Below, one piece after another: positions 43,546 through 57,475 of a DNA stretch of 64,000 bases. A program made the translations under genes and the position numbers. The stretch comes from Nansenia antarctica. Lineage: Eukaryota > Chordata > Actinopteri > Argentiniformes > Microstomatidae. Position 1 is the first letter of the stretch. Every line of letters starts with the position of its first letter. The notes beneath the pieces are model-generated. The model did not search any database and was not told where the DNA came from. It worked only from the letters and a program-made list of their open reading frames with translations. The stretch spans positions 1 to 64,000 of the forward strand of contig CAXDII010000112.1 in NCBI GenBank assembly GCA_963989245.1. Direction: 5' to 3'.

Positions 43546-46500
43546 TGCTATTATAGAGACAGACTGTTATAGAGACAGACTGTTATAGAGACAGGCTGTT
43601 ATAGAGACAGACTATTATAGAGACAATCTGTTATAGAGACAGACTGTTATAGAGAGAGGCTGTTATAGAGACAGACTATTATAGAGACAGACTATTATAA
43701 AGACAGGATATTATAGAGACAGACTATTATAGAGACAAGCTGTTATAGAGACAGACTATTATAGAGACAAGCTGTTATAGAGACAGACTATTATAGAGAC
43801 AAGCTGTTATAGAGACAGACTATTATAGAGACAGACTATTATAGAGACAGACTGTTATAGAGAGAGGCTGTTATAGAGACAGACTATTATAGAGACAGAC
43901 TGTTTCAGAGACAGGCTGTTATAGAGACAGACTATTATAGGGACAGACTATTATAGAGACAGACTATTATAGGGACAGACTATTATAGAGACAGGCTATT
44001 ATAGAGACAGACTATTATAGAGAGAGGCTGTTATAGAGACAGGCTATTATAGAGACAGACTATTATAGAGACAGACTGTTATAGAGACAGACTATTATAG
44101 AGACAGACTGTTATAGAGACAGACTGTTATAGAGACAGACTATTATAGAGACAGACTATTATAGAGACAGGCTGTTATAGGGACAGACTGTTATAGAGAC
44201 AGACTATTATAGAGACAGGCTGTTATAGAGACAGACTATTATAGAGACAGACTGTTATAGAGACAGACTATTATAGAGACAGATTATTATAGAGAGAGGC
44301 TGTTATAGAGACAGACTATTATAGAGACAGACTGTTATAGAGACAGACTATTATAGAGACAGACTATTATAGAGACAGACTATAATAGAGACAGACTGTT
44401 ATAGAGACAGACTATTATAGAGACAGACTATTATAGAGACAGACTATTATAGAGACAGGCTGTTATAGAGACAGACTGTTATAGAGACAGGCTGTTATAG
44501 AGACAGACTGTTATAGAGACAGACTATTATAGAGACAGACTGTTATAGAGACAGACTGTTATAGAGACAGACTATTATAGAGACAGGCTATTATAGAGAC
44601 AGACTGTTATAGAGACAGACTGTTATAGAGACAGACTGTTATAGAGACAGACTGTTATAGAGACAGACTATTATAGAGACAGACTATTATAGAGACAGAC
44701 TGTTATAGAGACAGACTATTATAGAGACAGACTATTATAGAGACAGGCTCTTATAGAGACAGACTGTTATAGAGACAGACTATTATAGAGACAGACTATT
44801 ATAGAGACAGACTGTTATAGAGACAGACTATTATAGAGACAGACTGTTATAGAGACAGACTATTATAGAGACAGACTGTTATAGAGACAGACTGTTATAG
44901 AGACAGACTCTTATAGAGACAGACTGTTATAGAGACAGACTGTTATAGAGACAGACTATTATAGAGACAGACTGTTATAGAGACAGACTATTATAGAGAC
45001 AGACTATTATAGAGACAGGCTCTTATAGAGACAGACTGTTATAGAGACAGACTATTATAGAGACAGACTGTTATAGAGACAGACTATTATAGAGACAGAC
45101 TGTTATAGAGACAGACTATTATAGAGACAGACTGTTATAGAGACAGACTATTATAGAGACAGACTGTTATAGAGACAGACTATTATAGAGACAGACTGTT
45201 ATAGAGACAGACTATTATAGAGACAGACTGTTATAGAGACAGACTGTTATAGAGACAGACTGTTATAGAGACAGACTGTTATAGTGACAGACTATTATAG
45301 AGACAGACTATTATAGAGACAGACTGTTATAGAGACAGACTATTATAGAGACAGACTATTATAGAGACAGGCTCTTATAGAGACAGACTGTTATAGAGAC
45401 AGACTATTATAGAGACAGACTATTATAGAGACAGACTGTTATAGAGACAGACTATTATAGAGACAGACTTTTATAGAGACAGACTATTATAGAGACAGGC
45501 TGTTATAGAGACAGACTATTATAGAGACAGACTGTTATAGAGACAGACTATTATAGAGACAGACTGTTATAGAGACAGACTGTTATAGAGACAGACTGTT
45601 ATAGAGACAGACTATTATAGAGACAGACTGTTATAGAGACAGACTATTATAGAGACAGGCTGTTATAGAGACAGACTATTATAGAGACAGACTGTTATAG
45701 AGACAGACTATTATAGAGACAGACTGTTATAGAGACAGACTATTATAGAGACAGACTGTTATAGAGACAGACTGTTATAGAGACAGACTATTATAGAGAC
45801 AGACTGTTATAGAGACAGACTATTATAGAGACAGACTGTTATAGAGACAGACTATTATAGAGACAGACTGTTATAGAGACAGGCTATAATAGAGACCGAC
45901 TATTATAGAGACAGACTGTTATAGAGACAGACTGTTATAGAGACAGGCTGTTATAGAGACAGGCTGTTATAGAGACAGACTGTTATAGAGACAGGCTGTT
46001 ATAGAGACATACTATTATAGAGACAGACTATTATAGAGACAGACTGTTATAGAGACAGACTATTATAGAGACAGACTATTATAGAGACAGACTATTATAG
46101 AGACAGACTATTATAGAGACAGACTGTTATAGAGACAGACTATTATAGAGACAGGCTGTTATAGAGACAGACTATTATAGAGACAGACTGTTATAGAGAC
46201 AGACTATAATAGAGACAGACTGTTATAGAGACAGACTATTATAGAGACAGACTATTATAGAGACAGACTATTATAGAGACAGGCTGTTATAGAGACAGAC
46301 TGTTATAGAGACAGGCTGTTATAGAGACAGACTGTTATAGAGACAGACTATTATAGAGACAGACTGTTATAGAGACAGACTGTTATAGAGACAGACTATT
46401 ATAGAGACAGGCTATTATAGAGACAGACTGTTATAGAGACAGACTGTTATAGAGACAGACTGTTATAGAGACAGACTGTTATAGAGACAGACTATTATAG

Positions 46501-49500
46501 AGACAGACTATTATAGAGACAGACTGTTATAGAGACAGACTATTATAGAGACAGACTATTATAGAGACAGGCTCTTATAGAGACAGACTGTTATAGAGAC
46601 AGACTATTATAGAGACAGACTATTATAGAGACAGACTGTTATAGAGACAGACTATTATAGAGACAGACTGTTATAGAGACAGACTATTATAGAGACAGAC
46701 TGTTATAGAGACAGACTGTTATAGAGACAGACTCTTATAGAGACAGACTGTTATAGAGACAGACTGTTATAGAGACAGACTATTATAGAGACAGACTGTT
46801 ATAGAGACAGACTATTATAGAGACAGACTATTATAGAGACAGGCTCTTATAGAGACAGACTGTTATAGAGACAGACTATTATAGAGACAGACTGTTATAG
46901 AGACAGACTATTATAGAGACAGACTGTTATAGAGACAGACTATTATAGAGACAGACTGTTATAGAGACAGACTATTATAGAGACAGACTGTTATAGAGAC
47001 AGACTATTATAGAGACAGACTGTTATAGAGACAGACTATTATAGAGACAGACTGTTATAGAGACAGACTGTTATAGAGACAGACTGTTATAGAGACAGAC
47101 TGTTATAGTGACAGACTATTATAGAGACAGACTATTATAGAGACAGACTGTTATAGAGACAGACTATTATAGAGACAGACTATTATAGAGACAGGCTCTT
47201 ATAGAGACAGACTGTTATAGAGACAGACTATTATAGAGACAGACTATTATAGAGACAGACTGTTATAGAGACAGACTATTATAGAGACAGACCTTTATAG
47301 AGACAGACTATTATAGAGACAGGCTGTTATAGAGACAGACTATTATAGAGACAGACTGTTATAGAGACAGACTATTATAGAGACAGACTGTTATAGAGAC
47401 AGACTGTTATAGAGACAGACTGTTATAGAGACAGACTATTATAGAGACAGACTGTTATAGAGACAGACTATTATAGAGACAGGCTGTTATAGAGACAGAC
47501 TATTATAGAGACAGACTGTTATAGAGACAGACTATTATAGAGACAGACTGTTATAGAGACAGACTATTATAGAGACAGACTGTTATAGAGACAGACTGTT
47601 ATAGAGACAGACTATTATAGAGACAGACTGTTATAGAGACAGACTATTATAGAGACAGACTGTTATAGAGACAGACTATTATAGAGACAGACTGTTATAG
47701 AGACAGGCTATAATAGAGACCGACTATTATAGAGACAGACTGTTATAGAGACAGACTGTTATAGAGACAGGCTGTTATAGAGACAGGCTGTTATAGAGAC
47801 AGACTGTTATAGAGACAGGCTGTTATAGAGACATACTATTATAGAGACAGACTATTATAGAGACAGACTGTTATAGAGACAGACTATTATAGAGACAGAC
47901 TATTATAGAGACAGACTATTATAGAGACAGACTATTATAGAGACAGACTGTTATAGAGACAGACTATTATAGAGACAGGCTGTTATAGAGACAGACTATT
48001 ATAGAGACAGACTGTTATAGAGACAGACTATTATAGAGACAGGCTATTATAGAGACAGACTATTATAGAGACAGACTATTATAGAGACAGACTGTAATAG
48101 AGACAGGCTGTTATAGAGACAGACTATTATAGAGACAGACTGTTATAGAGACAGGCTGTTATAGAGACAGTCTATTATAGAGACAGACTGTTATAGAGAG
48201 AGGCTGTTATAGAGACAGACTATTATAGAGAGAGGCTGTTATAGAGACAGACTATTATAGAGACAGACTGTTATAGAGACAGACTATTATAGAGACAGAC
48301 TATTATAGAGACAGGCTGTTAGAGACAGACTATTATAGAGACAGACTGTTATAGAGACAGACTATTATAGAGACAGACTATTATAGAGACAGACTGTTAT
48401 AGAGACAGACTATTATAGAGACAGACTGTTATAGAGACAGACTATTATAGAGACAGACTATTATAGAGACAGACTATAATAGAGACAGACTGTTATAGAG
48501 ACAGACTATTATAGAGACAGACTATTATAGAGACAGACTATTATAGAGACAGGCTGTTATAGAGACAGACTATTATAGAGACAGACTATTATAGAGACAG
48601 ACTATTATAGAGACAGACTGTTATAGAGACAGACTGTTATAGAGACAGACTATTATAGAGACAGGCTATTATAGAGACAGACTGTTATAGAGACAGACTG
48701 TTATAGAGACAGACTGTTATAGAGACAGACTGTTATAGAGACAGACTATTATAGAGACAGACTATTATAGAGACAGACTGTTATAGAGACAGACTATTAT
48801 AGAGACAGACTATTATAGAGACAGGCTCTTATAGAGACAGACTGTTATAGAGACAGACTATTATAGAGACAGACTATTATAGAGACAGACTGTTATAGAG
48901 ACAGACTATTATAGAGACAGACTGTTATAGAGACAGACTATTATAGAGACAGACTGTTATAGAGACAGACTGTTATAGAGACAGACTCTTATAGAGACAG
49001 ACTGTTATAGAGACAGACTGTTATAGAGACAGACTATTTTAGAGACAGACTGTTATAGAGACAGACTATTATAGAGACAGACTATTATAGAGACAGGCTC
49101 TTATAGAGACAGACTGTTATAGAGACAGACTATTATAGAGACAGACTGTTATAGAGACAGACTTTTATAGAGACAGACTGTTATAGAGACAGACTATTAT
49201 AGAGACAGACTGTTATAGAGACAGACTATTATAGAGACAGACTGTTATAGAGACAGACTATTATAGAGACAGACTGTTATAGAGACAGACTATTATAGAG
49301 ACAGACTGTTATAGAGACAGACTGTTATAGAGACAGACTGTTATAGAGACAGACTGTTATATTGACAGACTATTATAGAGACAGACTATTATAGAGACAG
49401 ACTGTTATAGAGACAGACTATTATAGAGACAGACTATTATAGAGACAGGCTCTTGTAGAGACAGACTGTTATAGAGACAGACTATTATAGAGACAGACTA

Positions 49501-50699
49501 TTATAGAGACAGACTGTTATAGAGACAGACTGTTATAGAGACAGACTATTATAGAGACAGACTGTTATAGAGACAGACTATTATAGAGACAGACTTTTAT
49601 AGAGACAGACTATTATAGAGACAGGCTGTTATAGAGACAGACTATTATAGAGACAGACTGTTATAGAGACAGGCTGTTATAGAGACAGACTGTTATAGAG
49701 ACAGACTATTATAGAGACAGACTATTATAGAGACAGACTGTTATAGAGACAGACTGTTATAGAGACAGGCTGTTATAGAGACAGACTGTTATAGAGACAG
49801 GCTGTTGTAGAGACAGGCTATTGTAGAGACAGACTATTATAGAGACAGACTGTTATAGAGACAGGCTATTATAGAGACAATTATAGAGACAGACTGTTAT
49901 AGAGACAGACTGTTATAGAGACAGACTATTATAGAGACAGACTGTTATAGAGACAGGCTATTATAGAGACAGACTGTTATAGAGACAGACTGTTATAGAG
50001 ACAGACTGTTATAGAGACATACTATTATAGAGACAGGCTGTTATAGAGACAGACTATTATAGAGACAGACTGTTATAGAGACAGGCTATTATAGAGACAG
50101 ACTATTATAGAGACAGACTGTTATAGAGACAGACTATTATAGAGACAGGCTGTTATAGAGACAGACTGTTATAGAGACAGACTGTTATAGAGACAGACTA
50201 TTATAGAGACAGACTGTTATAGAGACAGGCTATTATAGAGACAGACTGTTATAGAGACAGACTGTTATAGAGACAGACTGTTATAGAGACAGACTATTAT
50301 AGAGACAGGCTGTTATAGAGACAGACTATTATAGAGACAGACTGTTATAGAGACAGGCTATTATAGAGACAGACTATTATAGAGACATACTGTTATAGAG
50401 ACAGACTATTATAGAGACAGGCTGTTATAGAGACAGACTGTTATAGAGACAGACTATTATAGAGACAGGCTGTTATAGAGACAGACTATTATAGAGACAG
50501 ACTATTATAGAGACAGGCTGTTATAGAGACAGACTATTATAGAGACAGACTATCATAGAGACAGACTATTATAGAGACAGACTATTATAGAGACAGACTG
50601 TTATAGAGAGAGGCTGTTATAGAGACAGACTATTATAGAGACAGACTGTTATAGAGACAGACTATTATAGAGACAGACTGTTATAGAGACAGACTATTG
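43546..50699. repeat. 16-bp minisatellite array, about 447 units
   Basis: Unit TTATAGAGACAGACT(A/G). The last base alternates between A and G without simple order; GGCT, AGAGAGG, TCTTATAG and other variants are scattered. Rare variants recur at a fixed distance: ATAGTGACAG at 45281 and 47105, AGAGACCGAC at 45891 and 47715, GGCTC at 44746 and 46570, all 1824 bp apart (114 units). This shows a large internal duplication. Stops occur in all frames, so it is non-coding. It ends at CAGAGCCAGGCTC near 50702. Confidence 0.97.
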
Positions 50700-51022
50700 T
50701 CAGAGCCAGGCTCTTATCTTTTCAGGAAGGTACAGTATGTCTAAAATGCAAGGTCATTTATCCTATTTAGTGCCCCAAAAAAGTAGCTTATACCTTAGGT
50801 AGATTGTCGGTAAGATAATAATAATATTCAAGATATTACCCTAGATACCCTATTTCTTGACTCAAAGTGACCTTTAAACATTTCATGAGGAAAAACATGA
50901 TACTATCAGCTCCCACAAACGTTGCTAATCATTAACATAAAGGCCTCAAAGAAATGAGAGAATCACACTGAACATTTCTACCATAACATGAACGATACCA
51001 CAACCACATATGATGATTTAAT
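50700..51022. other. no gene recognised
   Basis: AT-rich sequence between the 16-bp array and a LINE insertion; ends with the first copy of ATGATGATTTAAT (51010-51022). Confidence 0.4.
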
Positions 51023-51630
51023 TAACAACAATATTAGCAATAACACATCTTCTTCGGCGTATGGGTTGTTGTTTTCCTCTCCACTCCACCAGACTCAGGG
51101 CCGAGGGGCTACCCTTTTACCACCCCGAGACCTGGTTGAGGGGCTCACCCAGGCTATATTTCTGGACACCCCTCCAGAAGCCACGTCATCGTCTCGTCAT
51201 CTAATACCGACAGACCATGCATCCCGTTGGGTGGGTGGTACACCGGGCAATCCAGGATAACATGGTCTGCGGTTTGGTCCTCTGCGCCACACTCGCACGA
51301 CGCATTTGGGGCCAAGCCCCATCTGTGCATTGATGAGTGGAAACGCCCGACGCCGGTCCGGAGACGATTGAGCCTCACCCAGGATAGCCTTGGCAAGTCC
51401 ATCCCGAGGGGCTCAGGGCCGGCGACTGGGATGTGGTCGCGGAGTTTGGAGGTGTTTGCCTCCCACTCCGCGCGCCACATATAATCCGCCCATCCTGCTG
51501 CACTGATGTTAAGATTTCTGCATTGCTGCCTGAGATCCTGTGCGTTAGGCACAAATGGGTGTCTCGACTTGAGACGCCGGGAGGGCTCCGCTGTTATAGT
51601 GAGCCTATCATGGAGCAGCAATAACACATG
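51023..51630 (-). mobile_element. LINE C-terminal fragment with 13-bp TSD
   Basis: Minus-strand frame 51627-51154 (ending in a stop) contains LPRLSWVRLNRLRTGVGRF, then HRWGLAPNASCECGAEDQTA and DHVILDCPVYHP. The Cys-x-Cys...His...Cys cluster follows the RT domain in several LINE clades. ATGATGATTTAAT flanks the insert (51010-51022; 51631-51643). It is 5'-truncated; the clade is not assigned. Confidence 0.8.
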
Positions 51631-51670
51631 ATGATGATTTAATGATGATTTTCCACCACAGTTTGCTGGC

Positions 51671-52582
51671 TAAAACGTTGATTCAGATTCAGATTCAGAT
51701 TCAGATTCAGATAACGTTTATTGCCATTATGCTTGACACATGTAGGAATTTGCTTTGGCATTTACAGAAGGTGCATTTATGCTTTTTTCACATATACATT
51801 AACAAAACAAGTACAAATACAAATGCAAAGACAGGCAAAAACAGGACAACACAGGTCAGACAGTGCATGAATAGTGCTGTATGTAAAGTGCAGTGCAGAG
51901 TTAATTCAAGGTCCAGTGCATGTTCAGTCCTGGGCAGACTTGGAGGCGGGGGGGAGGGGGAAGCCAGAGTCATTTAGCAGCCTGGCGGCTGAGGGGAAGA
52001 AGCTGAGCCTGTGGCGGGCCTTTAATGCCTTAGGCAGCCGCAACCTTCTTCCAGAGGGAAGCAGGGTGAGGAGGCCGTGGCCGGGGTGGAAGGGGTCTGC
52101 CATGATCTTCCTTGCCCTCCTCAGAGCCCTGGTGTCATGCAGGGAGTTGAGGGAGGGCAAGGGACAGCCGATCACCCTCTCTGCTGAGCGTATTACCCGC
52201 TGCAACTTGGCCTTGTCCTTGGTCGTTGCAGCAGGGAACCAGGTGATGATGGAGTGGGTGAGGATGGACTCTATGATGGCCGTGTAAAACTGGACCATCA
52301 TGGACCTCGGCAGCCTGAATTTCCTCAGTTGCCGGAGGAAGAACATCCTCTTCTGGGCCTTCTTCGTGAGGGCCTCGGTGTTCCGCTCCCACTTGGGAGA
52401 TGGTCATGCCTAGAAAGCGGCATGACTCCACGGAGGCCACCGGGGTACCTCCCAGCGTGATGGGAGGGGGCAGGGCTGCTTTCCTACGGAAGTCCACCAC
52501 CATCTCCACTGTTTTTAGAGCATTGAGCTCCAGATTGTTAAAACTGCACCAGCTCTGCAGCCCCCTGATGAATGTGATGTGT
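51671..52582 (-). pseudogene. LINE fragment with (GATTCA)n tail
   Basis: Minus strand: FNNLELNALKTVEMVVDFRR, then a +1/-1 frame change near 52395-52345, then MFFLRQLRKFRLPRSMMVQF, ESILTHSIITWFPAAT and HGLLTLLPSGRRLRLPKA. This is the C-terminal part of a fish LINE RT. The 3' end on this strand is a (GATTCA)n tail at 51685-51712, typical of these LINEs. The frameshift and 5' truncation make it inactive. Confidence 0.8.
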
Positions 52583-53203
52583 CATTATACTGTGAAATGA
52601 AGGGGGGGACCCTTTCTAGATAGATTGATTTTAACTATTGATACAATATTAAATATGATAAACTGTTGCTAGGACAGACTTTGACAGTTAGATGAACTTT
52701 CTTCCTCGTGTTAGCCTCAGTGGCTGTCTCACCTAAACACCTTCGCCACCACTGGGGTGAGGCCCTCTAATGTCTGGAAGAAGCCCCCAGACAAAAGAGC
52801 TGCTATGCTCCATACCAGAAGGTAACATGTGTCCCTGAAATACACCAACTTCAGAGTGACCAGACACAGGCTACATTGGATACGCAAGGAAAGTCACTGG
52901 CTGTCACTAGGCCTATAACAGTTCAACATTTGGCTGTACAATTAAATAAATAATTGGGATTAACAATATAATTGTTTCACAATGAACACAGCAACCTGTG
53001 AAGTAAACCACGCCTCTTTATTGTCATAAAACTTATATTCTAGTCTCTGACTAAGGAGCAGTGGTTGGAGAAGATTAGGAAGTCGCTCTCTTCTCCTCTG
53101 TAAATAGTTATTTATTCAACCTCAGGGTTTTTAAGAGGTTAACTTGTTCATTGGTGTGTGAGTGTGTGCTTATTATTGTTATTTAAATAACAAATGTTCA
53201 TTT
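52583..53203. other. no gene recognised
   Basis: AT-rich sequence without recognised exons or repeats; borders the copia fragment at its right end. Confidence 0.4.
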
Positions 53204-54194
53204 TCAAATATAAAAATCTGGCTGGAACGTGTCGTCGAAGCTTTTGAACTTGGTGATGTCCGTGATGACGTGCGAGGTGGCTCCTGTGTCGACCATCAGG
53301 CCCTTCTCCTGGATGCCGCGTGCTGGCTGCCGCTTGACCCTGGTTACTCCGTCCTTGATCTTGAAGACGTCATCTGCGTCGTCGCCATCTTCTTCTGAGA
53401 CTTTTCTCGCGCCATCCTGTCTGTCTTTACGCCTGCACGTGGCGTCCGTGTGTGTGTCACTTTTGCATTGACTACACCATGTCTTCCGCTTACATGCTCT
53501 CGCTCGGTGGCCCTTTGTGCCGCACTTAAAACACACAATATCTGCGTCGTCATTATTCCTGTCATATGCACCTTGCTTGGCGGGCCGCCGTCCGGGTCTC
53601 GCTAGAGTCTTCATCACGTTATCGCTCGACTCCATCCTGCTTCATTTCTCGGTGTCCTCAAAGCTCCGTAGTTTTGCCCTGAACTCTGCGAATGTTATAT
53701 TGTCATCATTATGTGCCACATGTATTGCAAATGGCCTAAACCCCTCTCGCAGTGCTTTTAAGACCATGGCTATCAGTAGGCCGTCGCCTAACGTTTCACC
53801 TGCGTTCCGTAGCGCGGTGATGGCTGTTTCTGCTCTTATGATATAGTCCGTGACACTTTCACTGTTCGCCTTCTGAAGCGATGTCAACATGGTGTACAAG
53901 TTAATTATCCAGGGTTTTCCCCTCCCGGCATAATATCCCCTTAATATCTTCAGGGCTTCTCTTGCATTGTCGGGCGCATCTCTCATCATTAGTGAGAGGC
54001 TCTTATCGTCTCAAAGTTAGCTCAGCATATGCGTCTGCCGCTATCTCGTCTGCGCCATGTGGTGCTCTTAGAATCGTATTCTTTAACCCTAATAGGTGAA
54101 GGTGTCCCAACACTTTGGTCTCCCACAGTTCATACTTATTCTCATCTCCGTCGAACATCAGTCGAGCCAACCTGCTTGTCCCTCGATGATCCAT
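53204..54194 (-). pseudogene. Ty1/copia retrotransposon gag-protease fragment
   Basis: Minus strand, N to C: MDHRGTSRLARLMFDGDENK and YELWETKVLGHLHLLG (copia gag start). After a frameshift near 54003 it continues LKILRGYYAGRGKPWIINLY and SDYI/TDYIIRAETAITALRN-like gag. An in-frame TGA at 53640-53638 follows EDTEK. Then a CCHC knuckle CFKCGTKGHRARACKR, a second Cys cluster CSQCKSDTHTDATC and the aspartic-protease active site LMVDTGATSHVI. It is cut off shortly after, at FQPDFYI. No integrase, RT or LTR was found nearby. Frameshift, stop and truncation make it inactive. Confidence 0.85.
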
Positions 54195-55092
54195 GCTAGC
54201 TTTTCTTGCTATCCCGTCAGCACGCGGTTCGCTGCAACTTTCTGACGGTGATACATCTTCAAACTTCTCCCCGAATGACTCCTGGGCCCATAACCTGTTA
54301 ACGTTTATGATGGCAGCAGGAGAAATAGTTTTATTTTTCTGGTGCTGGTGGGTTTCAGACTTGTTGTACTTTGGTGGGAAGAACAGCCATGAATATAAAA
54401 AGACCTTTCATCGATCTCTGATTGCAAATTCATCCCATTCCAACACTGGCTGTGGTTTCAGTCATAAATATCAAAAGATCTTTTATCAAATAGGGACACT
54501 CACTGGCAAGTTACACAACAAAAGTATTCAATTCATAAGCAGTGTTTTCCACAGAAACATCAGCCACGGGTGTGACACTATTTACATCCCAATACAAACT
54601 GTAATGAGCTCATTGACCATTTGGCTGGGTTTCTGTGGAATGTTTTTAAAAAGGCACAACAAAATACTGGAAAGAAACATCACACAATAATGAAAATGAC
54701 ACCAACATATCACTGATGAAACACACATTAAGATGAGATCAAACATGACTGGACCCAACTACTGATGCATTCAAACGTAATAATAAGGAGAAAAGAGGTG
54801 TGTGGATGTGATCCCAGACAGGATGTCTGCTAGGTGCCTCATTCATCTGTGACACAAAGGACCAGAACACGTGTAAAGTGGTGTCAGCAGCAGATGGTTC
54901 AAATCTGTTAGATAGAGAGATCATCCTTAGCAACCTCTTCTGGATTACCAGTCATGTGTTGAGATATGAGGGATATGTGGCAGCCCAGACTATATTACAC
55001 TTGACTACTGTGTGGTATTGACTTCTATGACCCCTGCATGGCACATCAGCTCAGTTGGATGAAAACAGGACCTACATACACCTATAACTATT
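54195..55092. other. no confident gene
   Basis: A plus-strand frame of 165 codons (54193-54690) has no recognised domain or splice signals, and I do not call it a gene. It could include 5' sequence of the copia element. Confidence 0.35.
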
Positions 55093-55383
55093 AACTAGAA
55101 CACTGCTTTACATTGTAACCTAGGTAACTAGAACACTGCTTTACATTGTTACCTAGTTAACTAGAACACTGCTTTACATTGTTACCTAGTTAACTAGAAC
55201 ACTACTTTACATTGTTACCTAGTTAACTAGAACACTACTTTACATTGTTACCTAGTTAACTAGAACACTGCTTTACATTGTTACCTAGTTAACTAGAACA
55301 CTGCTTTACATTGTTACCTAGTTAATTAGAACACCACTTTACATTGTTACCTAGTTAACTAGAACACTGCTTTACATTGTTAG
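55093..55383. repeat. 33-bp minisatellite, about nine copies
   Basis: Unit AACTAGAACACTGCTTTACA followed by TTGTTACCTAGTT. Variants include ACTACTTT and ACCACTTT. Confidence 0.95.
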
Positions 55384-55894
55384 CAGGCTCACAAAACAAG
55401 CTGTGTTAGTTGACTAGCGAGTGTGTCACATTGCTTTTTAACAAAGTTGAAATGTATTTACATTTTCAAAATGAAATTCCCAACATTGGACAACAGCTTC
55501 CACCCCATAGATGTAAATGTGTGTTTGTGTCGATAGACCAATGAGAAGTGAGAACATCTTGTCCTCCTTGTTGTTGTATTATTAGTAGAAGTGTTACGGC
55601 TGTGTTGTGTTGTGTGCAGCCCTAGTGTGTTTGTGTGTTGTTTCTCCCAGGTGATTGTCCTTCCTCCTGCCTGCTGCCATGGCGACGGCTTGATTGACAG
55701 GTGTGCTGACTCACTCACCGAAGGGTGGAGGGAGGATGAAAGGCTGGGAGAGACGTGGTGCCAGTGGGCCAGACGACAACTCCCCAGTTGTTTTTGTGTT
55801 GGTGTTGTTTGATACAGCTGTAGTATGGTATCTTAGTTTTGTAGGTTGTGTTTGTTAATCTTGTGTTTGTAACAATTTAGCCTTAGTTGCATTT
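55384..55894. other. no gene recognised
   Basis: GT-rich sequence with no coding exon or identified repeat. Confidence 0.4.
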
Positions 55895-56205
55895 GAATGA
55901 ATGAATGAATGAATGAATGAATGGTCTTTATTGTCCTTGCTACAGTACAGGTACCAAACAACGACATTTGGGAGGGGGGGCTCCCCTGGTGCTAGGAAAA
56001 AAAAAACTAAAAACAAGAAGGGAAAAGAGCTGGTTTACATAAATAAAGGCTATGTACACTATCCACTATACTATACTATACAAATAAAACACTGCTGTAC
56101 TCTATGCTATGCTATACCTATTCTAACATTTCCTATCTCTGAACCTTATGTACCCGAGGGTTGTCATATTGCACATAGTGTTTTGATCTGTTTTGATTTG
56201 ATCTG
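55895..56205 (-). mobile_element. LINE 3' region, minus orientation
   Basis: (TGAA)n tail then GGTCTTTATTGTCCTTGC, GTACAGGTACCAAACAACGA and GGGCTCCCCTGGTGCTAGG, continuing with GAGCTGGTTTACATAAATAA. Same family as 9018-9107, and the inverted counterpart of 57476-57745. Confidence 0.85.
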
Positions 56206-56595
56206 TTAGTTAGGGTTAGAGTTAGGGTTACCACTCGGTCAGTTAATTCAGAATCAGAATCAGAATCAGAATGACTTTATTTGCCAATTAGGTTTTCACA
56301 TACAAGGAATTTGCTGTGGTTCTTGGTGCAAACAGGCAACATAAGAATAATAAGAAGAAGAATTTAAAAGCAAGTAGTGCAAAAAACGTCAAGAAGCATA
56401 GATACAAAATAAAGTCACATATAAATATGAATTAATATTTACAATAAATAGTAAATACATAAAATTACTTTATCATTCATGTATACATTCATTCATTTTG
56501 GTCTTCTTTTATAGAGTTGTGTTTGTTAATCTGATTTGATCTGTTAGTTAGGGTTAGAGTTAGGGTTACCACTTGGTCAGTTAATTAAATTACTT
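56206..56595 (-). mobile_element. LINE tail between telomere-like direct repeats
   Basis: CAGAATCAGAATCAGAATGA then TTTATTTGCCAATTAGGT and CAAGGAATTTGCTGTGGT: a fish LINE 3' end in antisense. It is flanked by direct copies of GGGTTAGAGTTAGGGTTACC (56216-56235 and 56549-56568) followed by CAGTTAATT, either a long target duplication or a local tandem duplication. Confidence 0.65.
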
Positions 56596-57122
56596 TATCA
56601 TTCATTTATACATTAGATTCATTTCGCTCTTCTTTTATAGAGTAGTTTTCAGTTCATGTGTTTCTAGGAAACCTGTTTGTGTTTCTATTTTACAATGAAT
56701 CTTGTTTTATTTATATTCTCCCACCTCCTCTAGTTCTTTATCTTATTGATACATCCCATATCCGTAGATCTTATATGGGGTCGTAACAATAAGACTGATC
56801 TGTTAATCACACCGTATGTACCCTTAGGGGTCAATTCTTGTGAGCCTAGCCCACTCACATGTGTCTTTATTAGTGGTTAATTAGTAGAATTGACATGACA
56901 AGACACAGCTGTGTGTCACCCCTCATGGCTGAAACTCACTTGATCCATATTCTACAAGTGTTGCTGAGTACAGTGGTAGTGGTCATGTTTATAGCCTTGG
57001 AAATATGTTTGTGTGTACAGTCCATTATGGGTTCCCTATGCAACCTAGAGGTGGCACTTTTAACTGTTGGGACGCAGGAAAGGACCAAGAATACTTTGTA
57101 TCACACCCCTCAAGGTTGAAAC
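56596..57122. other. no gene recognised
   Basis: AT-rich sequence; ACCCCTCATGGCTGAAACTC and ACCCCTCAAGGTTGAAACTC (about 56919 and 57105) form a short direct repeat that flows into the 15-bp array. Confidence 0.4.
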
Positions 57123-57213
57123 TCACTTGATTCATATTGACTTGATTCATATCCACTTGATTCATATCCACTTGATTCATATTCACTTGATTCATATTCA
57201 CTTGATTCATATT
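57123..57213. repeat. 15-bp tandem repeat, six copies
   Basis: CACTTGATTCATATT repeated with minor changes; a minus-strand MNQVN-type frame is just translated repeat. Confidence 0.93.
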
Positions 57214-57475
57214 ACTCAGTAGGCTATGTTGTATCCATGGGTATGGTTTAGTCTTGTGTGTTATTATGATATGAATGGTATGATAACTAATAATTATTTG
57301 ATGTTATGACAAAGATCACTACTTTCGTCTGTGAGCGGTTGAGATGGGGCGAGAGCTGTTTTGTGCTGGAGCCTACCATTAAATAACCACCATTTTGTTT
57401 GCACATTCAGATAAATAAACAGCTTGAAAGTGAACCTGTGTGCCTGCCTGGTCTGTCCGGATTGTGAGGGGTTAC

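Noticed and set aside
43546..50699. CRISPR-like appearance of a long regular array
   Set aside because: There are no unique spacers; the 16-bp unit is contiguous, and the setting is a vertebrate genome.
54193..54690. 165-codon plus-strand frame
   Set aside because: No recognisable domain, repeat-poor but low-complexity context, and no splice or promoter evidence; could be chance in AT-rich DNA.
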